64,000 nucleotides of DNA from JBCBUE01 sp039818285 (GTDB taxonomy: Bacteria; Planctomycetota; Phycisphaerae; Phycisphaerales; Phycisphaeraceae), in NCBI GenBank assembly GCA_039818285.1, contig JBCBUE010000003.1, positions 29,473-93,472 on the forward strand, written 5' to 3'. The position numbers were made by a program, and so were the translations under genes. This document shows, piece by piece, positions 31,942 to 43,752 of this stretch. Position 1 is the stretch's first letter. Every line of letters starts with the position of its first letter. The notes below the pieces were generated by a model. That model was not told where the DNA came from. It did no database searches and saw only the letters and a program-made list of their open reading frames with translations.

Positions 31942-34900
31942 ATGTCGCACTTCTTCATCGATCGGCCGATCTTCGCCTCCGTCCTCGCGATCGTGATGAC
32001 GCTGCTGGGCTCGATCTGCCTGATCCTGCTGCCCATCGAGCAGTACCCCGAGATCGCCCCGCCGACGGTCAACGTCACCACCAACTATCCCGGCGCCGAC
32101 CCGCAGACCATCGTCGACACCGTCACCTCTCCGATTGAGCAAGAGGTCAACGGCGTCGAGGACATGATCTACATGAAGTCGACGACCGCGGCCAACGGCA
32201 ACGTGTCGCTCAACGTCACGTTCAAGCTCGGCACCGACCCCGACCTCGCGACCGTCAACACGCAGAACCGCGTCGCCATCGCCGAGCCCCGCCTGCCCGA
32301 GGAGGTCCGCTCCCGCGGCGTCAAGACGGCCAAGCGCAGCCCGTCGCTGCTCATGGTCATCGGGCTGATCTCGCCCGACGGGTCCGCCGACCAGCTCACG
32401 CTGTCGAACTACGGCACGCTCAACGTCCGCGATGCGCTGGCCCGCGTCGACGGCGTGTCGGACGTGTTCGCCTTTGGGGCCCAGGACTACGCGATGCGGA
32501 TCTGGCTGGACCCCGACAAGCTCGCCTCGCGCGACCTCGTCACGACCGACGTGCTCGGCGCGCTGCGGGACCAGAACGTGCAGGTCGCCGCCGGCCGCGT
32601 CGGCGCCGAGCCCGCCTCGACCGACTCGGGCTTCCAGCTCACCGTCAACACCGAGGGCCGGCTGACCGAGCCGGAGCAGTTCGGCGAGATCATCCTCAAG
32701 ACCGGCGAGGACCAGCGCGTCGTCTACCTCCGCGACGTCGCCGAGATCACCGTCGGCGCCGACTCGTACGACTGGTCCGCCCAGCTCAGCCAGGTCCTAC
32801 CCGACGGCCAGAAAGTGCTCGGCCAGCCTGCGGCGATGTACGGCATCTACCAGCTGCCCGGGTCCAACGCCCTCTCGACCGCCGACGGCGTCAAGGCCGC
32901 CCTGGAAGAGCTGTCGGTCGGCTTCCCGGAGAACATCTCCTACACCGTCGCCTTCGACTTCACCGACTTCGTCGTCGCATCGGTCGAGGAGGTGGTGACC
33001 ACGCTGTTTATCGCCGTCGGGCTGGTGATCCTGATCACGTGGATCTTCATGCAGGACTGGCGGGCGACGCTCGTGCCGGTCGTGGTGATCCCGGTGTCGC
33101 TGATCGCGACGTTCGCGGTGATGCTGGCGATGGGCTTCACGCTCAACCTGTTCACGCTGTTCGGGCTGATCCTGGCGATCGGCATCGTGGTCGACGACGC
33201 GATCGTGGTCGTCGAGAACACGATCCGCCGGCTCGACGAAGGGCTCGACGGCAACGCCGCGGCCAAGGAAACGATGACCGAGGTCTCGGGCGCCCTGGTC
33301 GCGACCACGCTGGTCGTGCTGGCCGTGTTCATCCCCGCCGCCTGTTTGCCGGGGCTCACGGGCGTGCTGTACCGGCAGTTCGCCCTGACGATCGCGGTGG
33401 CGACGCTGTTCTCGACGGTCAACGCGCTGACGCTCAGCCCGGCCCTTTGCGCGATCCTCCTGCGGCCAAGCAAGAAGACCAAGTTCCCGCTGTTCACCGG
33501 GTTCAACTTCCTGCTCAACGGCTCGCGGACCGGCTACCTGTGGCTGGTCGACAAGTCGATCCGGGTGTCGGTGATCACGGTGCTGGTGTTCGCCGGGTTC
33601 TGCGCGCTGGCCGTGGTCGGGTTCCGCGTCGTGCCGACGGGCTTCCTGCCGGACGAAGACCAGGGCTACATGTTCGTCAACATGCAGCTGCCCAACGCGG
33701 CCAAGCTGTCGCGCACGGCGTCGGTGGTGAGCGAGGTCGAGCAGATCGTGATGGACACGCCGGGCGTGCGTCGGGTCGTGGCGATCACGGGGTATTCGAT
33801 CCTGGACGGCACGATCAGCCCCAACAAGGGCACGGCCATCGTGATCCTCGACCCGTGGGACGATCGCACGTCGAAGGAAACGCAGCTCAACGCGATCGTG
33901 GGGTCGATCGCGATGAAGGTCGGGCAGATCGAGGAGGCGCAGGCGTTCCCGTTCACCCCACCGCCGGTGATGGGCCTGGGCACGGCCGGCGGGTTCTCGA
34001 TGGAGTTGCAGGACCGCTCGGCCAGCGGGCTGGACGTCTTGATGCAGACCGCCGACGAGATCGTCGCCGCCGGCAACGCCGACCCCAAGCTGTCGCGCCT
34101 GTTCTCAGGCTTCCAGGCCCGCACGCCTCAGCTCTTCCTCGATATCGACCGCGTCAAGGCTCAGCAGCTGGGCGTCGCGATGCCCACGGTGTTTGACACG
34201 CTGTCGACCAACCTCGGCGGCAGCTACGTCAACGACTTCAACCTCTTCAACCGCGTCTACCGCGTCTACGCCCAGGCCGACGCCGACTTCCGCGCCCAGC
34301 CCGAAGACATTGGCCTGCTGCAGGTCCGCAACGCCGACGGGTCGACGCTGCCGCTCGACACGCTGCTCACCGTCGAGGAGATCACCGGCCCCGACTCGAT
34401 CTCCCGGTTCAACCTCTACCCCTCCGCGTCCATCACCGGCTCGCCCGCGCCCGGCGTGTCCTCCGGCCAGTCGGTCCAGGAGGCCTCGCGCATCGCCCGC
34501 GAGGAGATGCCGCCGGGCTTCGGCTTCGCGTGGTCGGGCATGACGTACCAGGAGCTCGCCGCCGGCAACGCCGCGCCCCTGGCGTTCGGGCTGGGGTTCG
34601 TGCTGGTCTACCTCGTGCTCTGCGCCCAGTACGAGTCGTGGACGATCCCGGTGGCGATCCTCATGACCGTGCCGCTGGGCGTGCTGGGCGCCCTGGCCGG
34701 CGTGCTGTCGCGCGGGCTGGACAACAACACCTACACGCAGGTCGGCTTCGTGCTGCTGATCGCGCTGGTCGCCAAGAACGCGATCCTCATCGTCGAGTTC
34801 GCCAAGCAGCTGCGCGAGGGCGGCAAGTCGATCGTCGACGCCGCCAAGGAGGCCGCCCGGCTTCGCTACCGCCCGATCCTCATGACCGCCTTCTCGTTCG

Positions 34901-35127
34901 TGCTCGGCACGCTGCCGCTGGTGATCGCCACCGGCGCCGGCGCGGCCAGCCGCGTGTCGCTGGGCACGGCGGTGTTCTTCGGCATGATCGTCGCCACCTG
35001 CATCGGCGTCGTCTTCGTCCCGACGTTCTACACCGTGATCCAGTCGATCAGCGAGAAGCTCGGCCGCAAGCCCGCCCCCCAGGCCGGCGCCGCCCCGGCC
35101 GCCACGCCGGCGGAGCCCAACGCGTGA
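31942..35127 (+). CDS. RND multidrug efflux permease (HAE1 family)
   Basis: Proton-driven inner-membrane pump of 1061 residues. It starts with the family opening MSHFFIDRPIFASVLAIVM and has two blocks of one plus five or six helices separated by large periplasmic loops. Proton-relay acids are visible in helix 4 (GIVVDDAIVVVENTIRR, ~410-425), and the matching FGLILAIG segment precedes them. The second half has VLCAQYESWTIPVAILMTVPLG and LLIALVAKNAILIVEFAKQL. The fit is to the HAE1 (AcrB/MexB-like) rather than the heavy-metal (CusA) branch. Stop overlaps the DUF1569 start by GTGA. Confidence 0.95.
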   Translation: MSHFFIDRPIFASVLAIVMTLLGSICLILLPIEQYPEIAPPTVNVTTNYPGADPQTIVDTVTSPIEQEVNGVEDMIYMKSTTAANGNVSLNVTFKLGTDPDLATVNTQNRVAIAEPRLPEEVRSRGVKTAKRSPSLLMVIGLISPDGSADQLTLSNYGTLNVRDALARVDGVSDVFAFGAQDYAMRIWLDPDKLASRDLVTTDVLGALRDQNVQVAAGRVGAEPASTDSGFQLTVNTEGRLTEPEQFGEIILKTGEDQRVVYLRDVAEITVGADSYDWSAQLSQVLPDGQKVLGQPAAMYGIYQLPGSNALSTADGVKAALEELSVGFPENISYTVAFDFTDFVVASVEEVVTTLFIAVGLVILITWIFMQDWRATLVPVVVIPVSLIATFAVMLAMGFTLNLFTLFGLILAIGIVVDDAIVVVENTIRRLDEGLDGNAAAKETMTEVSGALVATTLVVLAVFIPAACLPGLTGVLYRQFALTIAVATLFSTVNALTLSPALCAILLRPSKKTKFPLFTGFNFLLNGSRTGYLWLVDKSIRVSVITVLVFAGFCALAVVGFRVVPTGFLPDEDQGYMFVNMQLPNAAKLSRTASVVSEVEQIVMDTPGVRRVVAITGYSILDGTISPNKGTAIVILDPWDDRTSKETQLNAIVGSIAMKVGQIEEAQAFPFTPPPVMGLGTAGGFSMELQDRSASGLDVLMQTADEIVAAGNADPKLSRLFSGFQARTPQLFLDIDRVKAQQLGVAMPTVFDTLSTNLGGSYVNDFNLFNRVYRVYAQADADFRAQPEDIGLLQVRNADGSTLPLDTLLTVEEITGPDSISRFNLYPSASITGSPAPGVSSGQSVQEASRIAREEMPPGFGFAWSGMTYQELAAGNAAPLAFGLGFVLVYLVLCAQYESWTIPVAILMTVPLGVLGALAGVLSRGLDNNTYTQVGFVLLIALVAKNAILIVEFAKQLREGGKSIVDAAKEAARLRYRPILMTAFSFVLGTLPLVIATGAGAASRVSLGTAVFFGMIVATCIGVVFVPTFYTVIQSISEKLGRKPAPQAGAAPAATPAEPNA

Positions 35128-35627
35128 GCACCGGCGCCCCCATCGACACCAAGAAGGTCGCCGGCCGACGCGAGGTCCGCTACGGCACGCTCGACGACGC
35201 GCTGGCCGACGTCGAGGCGCTCGTCGCCGCCGGGCCGGTCAGAGCGCTGGGGAACTGGACCGCGGCGATGAACGTCCAGCACGTCGCCTTCCCGATCGGC
35301 TTCGCCGTCGACGGCTACCCGCCCGAGGCGGCCAAGACGCCGTTCCTGGTCAAGACGATGATGCGGCTGATGAAGAACCGGGTCCTCGAGAAGGGCTTCG
35401 GCCCGGGGATCAAGCCGCCGCCCGACATCGCCAAGACCTTCGCCCCCGACCCCGACGTCACCATGGACGCCGCGCTCGAGCTGTTCCGCGCCAACCTCGC
35501 CGCGGCCCGGCAGCGCGGCATGGCGCAGCCAAACCCCCTGCTCGGCAGGCTCACCCCCGACGAGTACGAGCGCTTCAACTGCCGTCACGCCGAGCTGCAC
35601 TTCTCGTTCATCGTGCCCGCCGGCTGA
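35124..35627 (+). CDS. DUF1569 family protein
   Basis: 167 residues from GTG 35124, which overlaps the RND stop by four bases. DinB-like four-helix fold expected: GNWTAAMNVQHVAFPIGFAVDG provides a conserved His near the N-terminus, and FNCRHAELHFSFI a second His pair near the C-terminus, the pattern of DUF1569/DinB-superfamily metal sites. The function is unknown; such proteins are common in Planctomycetes. Tight coupling to the efflux genes suggests joint expression, perhaps in stress response, but no mechanism can be read from the sequence. Confidence 0.82.
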   Translation: MSTGAPIDTKKVAGRREVRYGTLDDALADVEALVAAGPVRALGNWTAAMNVQHVAFPIGFAVDGYPPEAAKTPFLVKTMMRLMKNRVLEKGFGPGIKPPPDIAKTFAPDPDVTMDAALELFRANLAAARQRGMAQPNPLLGRLTPDEYERFNCRHAELHFSFIVPAG

Positions 35628-35652
35628 CGCCTCCGAAAAACCGACTCGATCC

Positions 35653-35681
35653 TTGCGGCACACGATCGGACCCAATAAGCT
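35653..35681 (+). promoter_or_regulatory. Candidate promoter for ankyrin gene 1
   Basis: TTGCGG (35653-35658), a 17-base spacer, TAAGCT (35676-35681). It would give a ~131-base leader that contains the structured element at 35737-35818. Confidence 0.4.
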
Positions 35682-35736
35682 CGCATCGCGTTCAGGACGC
35701 ATCCCGTCCGCGGGAAGGACCGAGTCCACCTGTCTT

Positions 35737-35818
35737 ACATCCCGACGAACGGTTCTCGCGAACCCTTCTTTCAGCCCACCGATGCGGACGTTGGGCGTCA
35801 CCCGAAAGGAGGCTTCGT
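35737..35818 (+). promoter_or_regulatory. Structured 5' leader with anti-Shine-Dalgarno, copy 1
   Basis: CCTTCTTTC (35764-35772) can pair with the SD GAAAGGAGG (35804-35812) over 9 bp with one G-U. Enclosed is a 5-bp stem GCCCA/TGGGC (35774-35778 with 35792-35796) with a 13-base loop holding GCGGAC (35784-35789). A GGTTC/GAACC hairpin (35751-35764) lies just upstream and competes for one base. The element shares ACATCCYGAC and spacing with the leader at 37181. Confidence 0.55.
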
Positions 35819-37054
35819 ATGCCCCGACCGACCGAACGTCAGCTCCCCAAGCACCCCGATCTCCAGCAGCTCAAGCACCAGGCCAAGGACCTGTTGCGGT
35901 CTTTCCAACGCGGCGACCCCGAGGCGATCGCCGAGTTCGCCGAGCTGCACCCCAGGCGACCCTCACCCAACGAGCCGACGCTGAGCGACGCCCAGCTCGT
36001 GCTGGCGCGATCGTACGGCCAGCCGAGCTGGCCGCGCCTGGTGGCGTTCGTGCACGGCGCCCGCTTGCGACGCGGGATCTGGGAGGGCGACGAGGCGACG
36101 GTCGCCGAGGTGTTGAGCGGAACGCCCGAGGCGGCGGCCGAGGCGGGCCCGCACCCGATGTGGGGCGGCGAGCCGACCGCGTTGCAGGTCGCCGCCGAGC
36201 GCGGCGACGTGGGCGTGATCCGGCGCTTGCTCGACAGCGGCGCGGACCCCAACGGCGGCAACGCCGGGTACGGCTGGACCCCCCTGCAGCTCGCCGGACA
36301 CTGGGGGCACGCGGCCGCGGCCGAGTTGCTGCGCGAGCGCGGAGCGACCGTCGACGTCTTCGCCGCGGCGTTGCTCGGGGACGCCGGCCGAGTGGAGCGG
36401 CTGCTGTCCGCCGACCCGAGCCTCGCGCAGACGCCCGGCCTGAACGACGCCTCGCCGCTGCACGCCGCGTCGACGCCCGCCGTCGCCGATTGCTTGATCC
36501 GGCACGGCGCGCCGCTCGACGAGACCGACGCGCTGGGCAACACACCGGTCGGGTCGGCCCTGAACCGAGGCGATCGCGGGCTGGCGGTCATTCAGGTGCT
36601 GCTGAACCACGGGGCGTCGGCGGGGCCTCATGCGCTGGCCGCGCTGGGGCGGGTCGATCGGCTGGCCGAGGCGATCGATGAGAACCCCGAGGCGCTCGAG
36701 TCCATGGCCCCGATCGGGCTCAACGCCGTCGTCGGGACGCCGCTGCACGCCGCCGCCTGCCGAGGACGCGTCGATGCCGTGCGATGGCTGATCGACCGGG
36801 GCGCCGGCCCCAACGCCCGCGCCGACCGAGGCCAGACCCCGCTGCACCTCGGCCGGGACGCGGCGACCGTGCGGGCCCTGGTCGAAGCCGGCGCCGACCC
36901 GAACGCAGAAGACGACGAGCATCGCACCACGCCGCTGGCCTGGGCACGCGTCGCTCAGCGGTACTGGCGGCACGGCGACCCCACGGTTGATGAGTTGATC
37001 GCTTACCTCGAGTCCGTGACTCGCGAACCCGAAGAGCGTGGCAAAAAACAGTAA
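35819..37054 (+). CDS. Ankyrin-repeat protein 1
   Basis: 411 residues. An N-terminal helical module (LPKHPDLQQLKHQAKDLLR, then LSDAQLVLARSYGQPSWPRL, residues ~10-75) is followed by eight or so ankyrin repeats with TPLQLAGHWGHAAAAELL, SPLHAASTPAVADCL, TPLHAAACRGRVDAVRWL and TPLHLGRD. The N-terminal module recurs in protein 2 and in many bacterial ankyrin proteins, but its role is unknown. Ankyrin repeats bind other proteins; the partner is not known. There is no signal peptide, so it is probably cytoplasmic. ATG start after a strong AAAGGAGG, which a leader structure may hide. A hairpin follows the stop. Confidence 0.87.
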   Translation: MPRPTERQLPKHPDLQQLKHQAKDLLRSFQRGDPEAIAEFAELHPRRPSPNEPTLSDAQLVLARSYGQPSWPRLVAFVHGARLRRGIWEGDEATVAEVLSGTPEAAAEAGPHPMWGGEPTALQVAAERGDVGVIRRLLDSGADPNGGNAGYGWTPLQLAGHWGHAAAAELLRERGATVDVFAAALLGDAGRVERLLSADPSLAQTPGLNDASPLHAASTPAVADCLIRHGAPLDETDALGNTPVGSALNRGDRGLAVIQVLLNHGASAGPHALAALGRVDRLAEAIDENPEALESMAPIGLNAVVGTPLHAAACRGRVDAVRWLIDRGAGPNARADRGQTPLHLGRDAATVRALVEAGADPNAEDDEHRTTPLAWARVAQRYWRHGDPTVDELIAYLESVTREPEERGKKQ

Positions 37055-37087
37055 ACCGCAAACAGCGGGAGAACCCGCGATGATTGG

Positions 37088-37116
37088 TTGACAGCCCAGA
37101 CGGCCGCGGCGACACT
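37088..37116 (+). promoter_or_regulatory. Candidate promoter for ankyrin gene 2
   Basis: Perfect TTGACA (37088-37093), a 17-base spacer and GACACT (37111-37116). The -10 is poor and overlaps a hairpin. It would give a ~142-base leader. Confidence 0.35.
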
Positions 37117-37130
37117 CGTCGTGGCCGTCT
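37098..37130 (+). terminator. Hairpin after ankyrin gene 1
   Basis: AGACGGCC (37098-37105) pairs with GGCCGTCT (37123-37130); the inside can pair further (CGAC/GTCG). There is no U-tract. Confidence 0.42.
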
Positions 37131-37180
37131 CGGGCGGCCGCCGTGTCCGCGGAAAGGGCCGAGCCCACTCGACGCGTTCG

Positions 37181-37264
37181 ACATCCTGACCGTTCATCAT
37201 CCGATGACCTTCTTTCGGCCCGAGCGCGCGGACACCGGGCAAGACCTCTCGAAAGGAGATCATC
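37181..37264 (+). promoter_or_regulatory. Structured 5' leader with anti-Shine-Dalgarno, copy 2
   Basis: CCTTCTTTC (37208-37216) can pair with GAAAGGAG (37251-37258), plus one extra G-C (37217/37250). Inner stem GCCCG/CGGGC (37218-37222 with 37236-37240), 13-base loop with GCGGAC at the same offset (37228-37233). Upstream hairpin TCATC/GATGA (37194-37207). ACATCCTGAC at 37181 is 27 bases before CCTTCTTTC, as in copy 1. Confidence 0.55.
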
Positions 37265-39235
37265 GTGCCCACCCAACCCGTCTCGCTGTTCCCGTCTCGA
37301 TCCCCGCGATCGTTCCGCAGGCTGCCCGAGTCGCCGGACCTCGACCAGCTCAAGACCCAGGCCAAGGAGCTGCTGCGCCGTCACGGCGACGGCGAGCCCG
37401 ACGCGGTCGCCGAGGTCCGCGAGTTCTTCCGCCCCACGGCCAGCGATCCGCTGACGCTCGTGCAAGCGCAGCTCGTGCTCGCGCGGTCGTATGGCTTCGA
37501 CAGCTGGCCCAAGCTCAAAGCGCGGGTCGAGGGCGTGCACAAGCAAGCCCTGGTCGACGCGATCCGAGCCGACGACCGCGATACCGCCCGATCGATCCTG
37601 GCGCGTCGGCCGGAGCTGGCCAACGCGACCACCGGCCGAGGCGAGGAGCGGATGATCCACGTCGCGGTCACGGAGGATCGGCCGGCGATCCTGCGGCTGC
37701 TGATGGACCACGACGCGGACGCGCGTCGCGGGATCTGGCCGCACCGCGAGTCGACGACGGCGTTGAGCATGGCGATCGATCGGGGGCGCGACCATCTGGT
37801 GACGATCGTCCGCGAGGCCGAGGCCGAGCGGCAGGAGGCGATGAGCTGCCCGAACGTGACGGTCAGCCCCGAGCAGGCCGAGCTGGCCGGGCTGATCCGC
37901 GCCGGCCTGCACGGCGAGGCGATCGCCAAGCTCGAGGCCTCGCCCGAGCTGATGAAGCAGTGCGACCTGGACGGCGCCACGCCGCTGCACGTGGCCTGCG
38001 AGTTCGCGGTCGAGCCCGTGGTGGCGTGGCTTTGCGAACACGGCGCCAACGTGCAGAAGGTCGACGCCCACGGTCACACGCCGCTGGATCGCGCGGTGCT
38101 GGGGTGCAGCTGGTTTGCGCGGGATCGGGTCGACCGGGCGCGCCGGATCATGCGACGGCTGCGGGCCCGCGGCTGCGCTTGGACCCCGCTGGGCGCGGCG
38201 GCGATGGGCGAGGTCGAGGCGCTGCGTCGGATGCACGCCGAGTCGCCGACGCGCCTGACCGAGGGGTTCAACTGGTCGCGCGGGGGCGTGCTGTCGGCGG
38301 CGGTGCTGTTCAACCAGATCGAAGCGGCCGCCGCGCTGCTGGACCTGGGCCTGCCCGCGGACGAGCCGATCCCCCTGGGGCGATCGACCGACGACGAGGA
38401 GGCGTGGTCCTGGGGCGGGCCGCTGTGGCGGGCGGCGATGTACGGCCACCTGGACGTCGCGCGCCTGCTGCTGGACCGCGGCGCCGACCCCAACGCCAAC
38501 GTCTACGCCTCGGGCTGGCCGCTGGACCGGGCGTACGAGCGGGGCGACCGCGCGATGGTCGACCTGCTGTACGAGCGGGGCGCCAAGCCGTCGGTCTACA
38601 CCGTGTGCGCGGCGCACGACCTGGACGCGGCGCGGGCGGTGCTCGACGAGAAGGGCGACGACCCGCACGCCGCGCGGGAGATGGTGTGGTCGGCCGCGTA
38701 CCAGACGAGCCTGCCGATCGTCGAGCTGGCGTTGCCGCGGCTGGTCGCCTCGCAAGACCGGCTAAGTGAAGAGGAGCTGGGCTGGCACGATCTGCTCTGC
38801 CAACCGATGCGGATCGCCGGCCCCAACGACCACGTCCGACCGGCGGGCTACCGCGACGAGCACCGGTTCACGATCATGAAGATGCTGCTCGACGCCGGCG
38901 GCCCGCCCAACGCCAAGGGGCGGTTCGGCCTGACGCTGCTCGGCTTCGTCGCGACGATCGGCAAGCGACCGAACGTGGAAGACTATCCCGACGCGCCGCG
39001 CAACCGGTTCGCCGAGCTCTTGCTCGACGCGGGGGCCGACCCGTCGCAGCGCGACGAGCTGCTGTGCAGCACGGCGTTGGGCTGGGCGTGCCGGTACGGC
39101 TGTATGGCGTTGTCGCGGCTCTACATGGAGCGAGGCGTTCCCATCGACGAACCCGACACGTCCGCCTGGGCGCGACCGCGGGCATGGGCGGAGCGGATGA
39201 ATCACGCCGACATCGCCGAGCTGTTGCGTTCGTGA
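37265..39235 (+). CDS. Ankyrin-repeat protein 2
   Basis: 656 residues, GTG start after GAAAGGAG. Same N-terminal helical module as protein 1 (LPESPDLDQLKTQAKELLR, LVQAQLVLARSYGFDSWPKL), then two or three blocks of ankyrin repeats: RMIHVAVTEDRPAILRLLM, TPLHVACEFAVEPVVAWL, LWRAAMYGHLDVARLLLDRG and ALGWACRYGCMALSRLYM. The middle repeats are degenerate. No signal peptide, so cytoplasmic. The gene is a tandem paralogue of protein 1, and the pair also shares its leader, so the duplication included regulatory sequence. Partners and function are unknown. Confidence 0.88.
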   Translation: MPTQPVSLFPSRSPRSFRRLPESPDLDQLKTQAKELLRRHGDGEPDAVAEVREFFRPTASDPLTLVQAQLVLARSYGFDSWPKLKARVEGVHKQALVDAIRADDRDTARSILARRPELANATTGRGEERMIHVAVTEDRPAILRLLMDHDADARRGIWPHRESTTALSMAIDRGRDHLVTIVREAEAERQEAMSCPNVTVSPEQAELAGLIRAGLHGEAIAKLEASPELMKQCDLDGATPLHVACEFAVEPVVAWLCEHGANVQKVDAHGHTPLDRAVLGCSWFARDRVDRARRIMRRLRARGCAWTPLGAAAMGEVEALRRMHAESPTRLTEGFNWSRGGVLSAAVLFNQIEAAAALLDLGLPADEPIPLGRSTDDEEAWSWGGPLWRAAMYGHLDVARLLLDRGADPNANVYASGWPLDRAYERGDRAMVDLLYERGAKPSVYTVCAAHDLDAARAVLDEKGDDPHAAREMVWSAAYQTSLPIVELALPRLVASQDRLSEEELGWHDLLCQPMRIAGPNDHVRPAGYRDEHRFTIMKMLLDAGGPPNAKGRFGLTLLGFVATIGKRPNVEDYPDAPRNRFAELLLDAGADPSQRDELLCSTALGWACRYGCMALSRLYMERGVPIDEPDTSAWARPRAWAERMNHADIAELLRS

Positions 39236-39284
39236 GCCGGCGTGCGCGACGACCGGATCGGGCCGGGGCGAGGGGCGGCGGCCC

Positions 39285-39677
39285 TCACGGCATTGCGAGG
39301 CCGATCGCCAGGATCGCGAGGATCACCATGAACACCGGGGCCGAGAAGCACAGGGCCAGCAGCGGCACCACCTTGCGTCCGGGCAGGACGCAGCCGATGA
39401 CGCCGGTCACCATCGCCGGGAACAGCGCGGCCAGCCCCAGGATCACCCCGCAGCCGCCGACCATCAGGATCGGGTCGTCGTCGTCCAGCGAGGTGCCGTT
39501 GATCTCGCTCACAACCCCCATGACGACCAACGCGGCGAAGGGCACGCCGCCGACCAGCATCCCCGAGAGCATCAGGATCAGCGACGTCCAACCGATCACG
39601 CTGGTCTTGGGCGTGCGGGGCGGATCGAAGCGGTCGGGCTGAGTCTCGAATGGCGACGCGGTGGAATCGTCCAACAT
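39285..39677 (-). CDS. Small multi-pass membrane protein, unknown
   Basis: 130 residues from ATG 39677. A charged N-terminus (MLDDSTASPFETQPDRFDPP) precedes four hydrophobic segments, with a short acidic loop TSLDDDDP between the second and third and VLPGRKVVP before the last. I do not recognise a family; it resembles DUF4190/DUF6142-style small membrane proteins in layout only. GAGG lies about a dozen bases before the ATG; a longer start at 39707 is less likely. TATAAG (39718-39713) could be its -10. It converges with ankyrin gene 2, 49 bases apart. Confidence 0.6.
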   Translation of the reverse strand: MLDDSTASPFETQPDRFDPPRTPKTSVIGWTSLILMLSGMLVGGVPFAALVVMGVVSEINGTSLDDDDPILMVGGCGVILGLAALFPAMVTGVIGCVLPGRKVVPLLALCFSAPVFMVILAILAIGLAMP

Positions 39678-39726
39678 CGGCGGGTTCCCTCGGAGCGGGC
39701 GGGCCACCTGTCTTATACCAGCCGGC

Positions 39727-41778
<2,052 letters not shown>

Positions 41779-41864
41779 GAGGATGCCTTGGGGAGCGGAA
41801 TCGAGACCGGGCCGATGAGGCTAACGCGCCGCCGGGGGCGGGTAAACGACGAGGACGGGCGGGC

Positions 41865-41876
41865 TAAGCTGCCGTC
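41865..41876 (+). promoter_or_regulatory. Leaderless-type promoter, TAAGCT-N6-GTG
   Basis: TAAGCT (41865-41870), six bases before GTG 41877. Confidence 0.5.
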
Positions 41877-42350
41877 GTGCTGCTGATCGACGCGTACAAC
41901 GTGCTGCACGCGACGATGCCGGCGGTGCTGGCGGGGCTGGACGAGGCGGGGCTGTGCGTGGCGCTCAAGCGCAGCGCGTACCGGCTGCACCGGGCGGTGG
42001 TGGTGTGCGACGGCCGGGTCAAGCCGTTGGGGCCCGACGCGTCGCCGGTCGACGGCGTGGATCTGGTGTATTCGGGTTCGGTGAGGTCGGCGGACGACGT
42101 GATCATCGAGCGGATCGAGGGCAGCGACGCGCCGCGCCGGCTGATCGTGGTGAGCACGGACCGGCAGATCCGGGCGGCGGCGCGGAAGCGGCGATGCGTG
42201 TCAGTGACGTCTGACGCGTTCGTGGCTCGGCTGGCCGAGACGCTCGACCGCCGCCCCCCGCCGCCGCGGGACGCCAAGCCTCAGGGCCGGCTGTCGGACG
42301 ACCAGGTGCAGCGATGGTTGCGGCACTTCGGGCTCGAAGAGGGCGATTGA
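41877..42350 (+). CDS. YacP-like NYN-domain (PIN-like) protein
   Basis: 157 residues, GTG start fitted by the leaderless pattern. Family signs: LLIDAYNVLHA with the first catalytic Asp, VVVCDGRVKP (Asp), VDLVYSGSVRSADDVIIERI (acidic cluster, ~60-79) and VVSTDRQIRAAARKRRC with Asp. These are the metal-binding acids of NYN/PIN nucleases such as B. subtilis Rae1/YacP, which cleaves mRNA on the ribosome. The C-terminus adds a Pro/Arg linker (RRPPPPRDAK) and a short LSDDQVQRWLRHFGL tail. The RNA target is unknown. It is divergent from acs by 98 bases. Confidence 0.82.
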   Translation: MLLIDAYNVLHATMPAVLAGLDEAGLCVALKRSAYRLHRAVVVCDGRVKPLGPDASPVDGVDLVYSGSVRSADDVIIERIEGSDAPRRLIVVSTDRQIRAAARKRRCVSVTSDAFVARLAETLDRRPPPPRDAKPQGRLSDDQVQRWLRHFGLEEGD

Positions 42351-42368
42351 GCCTCAATAAGCCCCGCC

Positions 42369-42397
42369 TTGGCCCCCTTGGCCGTCGCCCCTAGACT
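42369..42397 (+). promoter_or_regulatory. Candidate promoter for citrate synthase
   Basis: TTGGCC (42369-42374), a 17-base spacer, TAGACT (42392-42397). It gives a leader of ~37 bases before ATG 42442. Confidence 0.45.
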
Positions 42398-42441
42398 GCA
42401 AGAACCGGCCTCGCATCCGTCCCACCGCCCCGATCTCCTCC

Positions 42442-43748
<1,307 letters not shown>

Positions 43749-43752
<4 letters not shown>

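Noticed and set aside
35963..38755. 930-residue open frame on the minus strand across both ankyrin genes
   Set aside because: It runs across two genes and the leader between them, is Arg/Gln-rich without domains, and is explained by base composition.
35726..39715. Identical 12-mer CCACCTGTCTTA at 35726-35737 and 39704-39715
   Set aside because: The second copy points away from any gene start on its strand; one 12-base match is not enough to call a regulatory motif.
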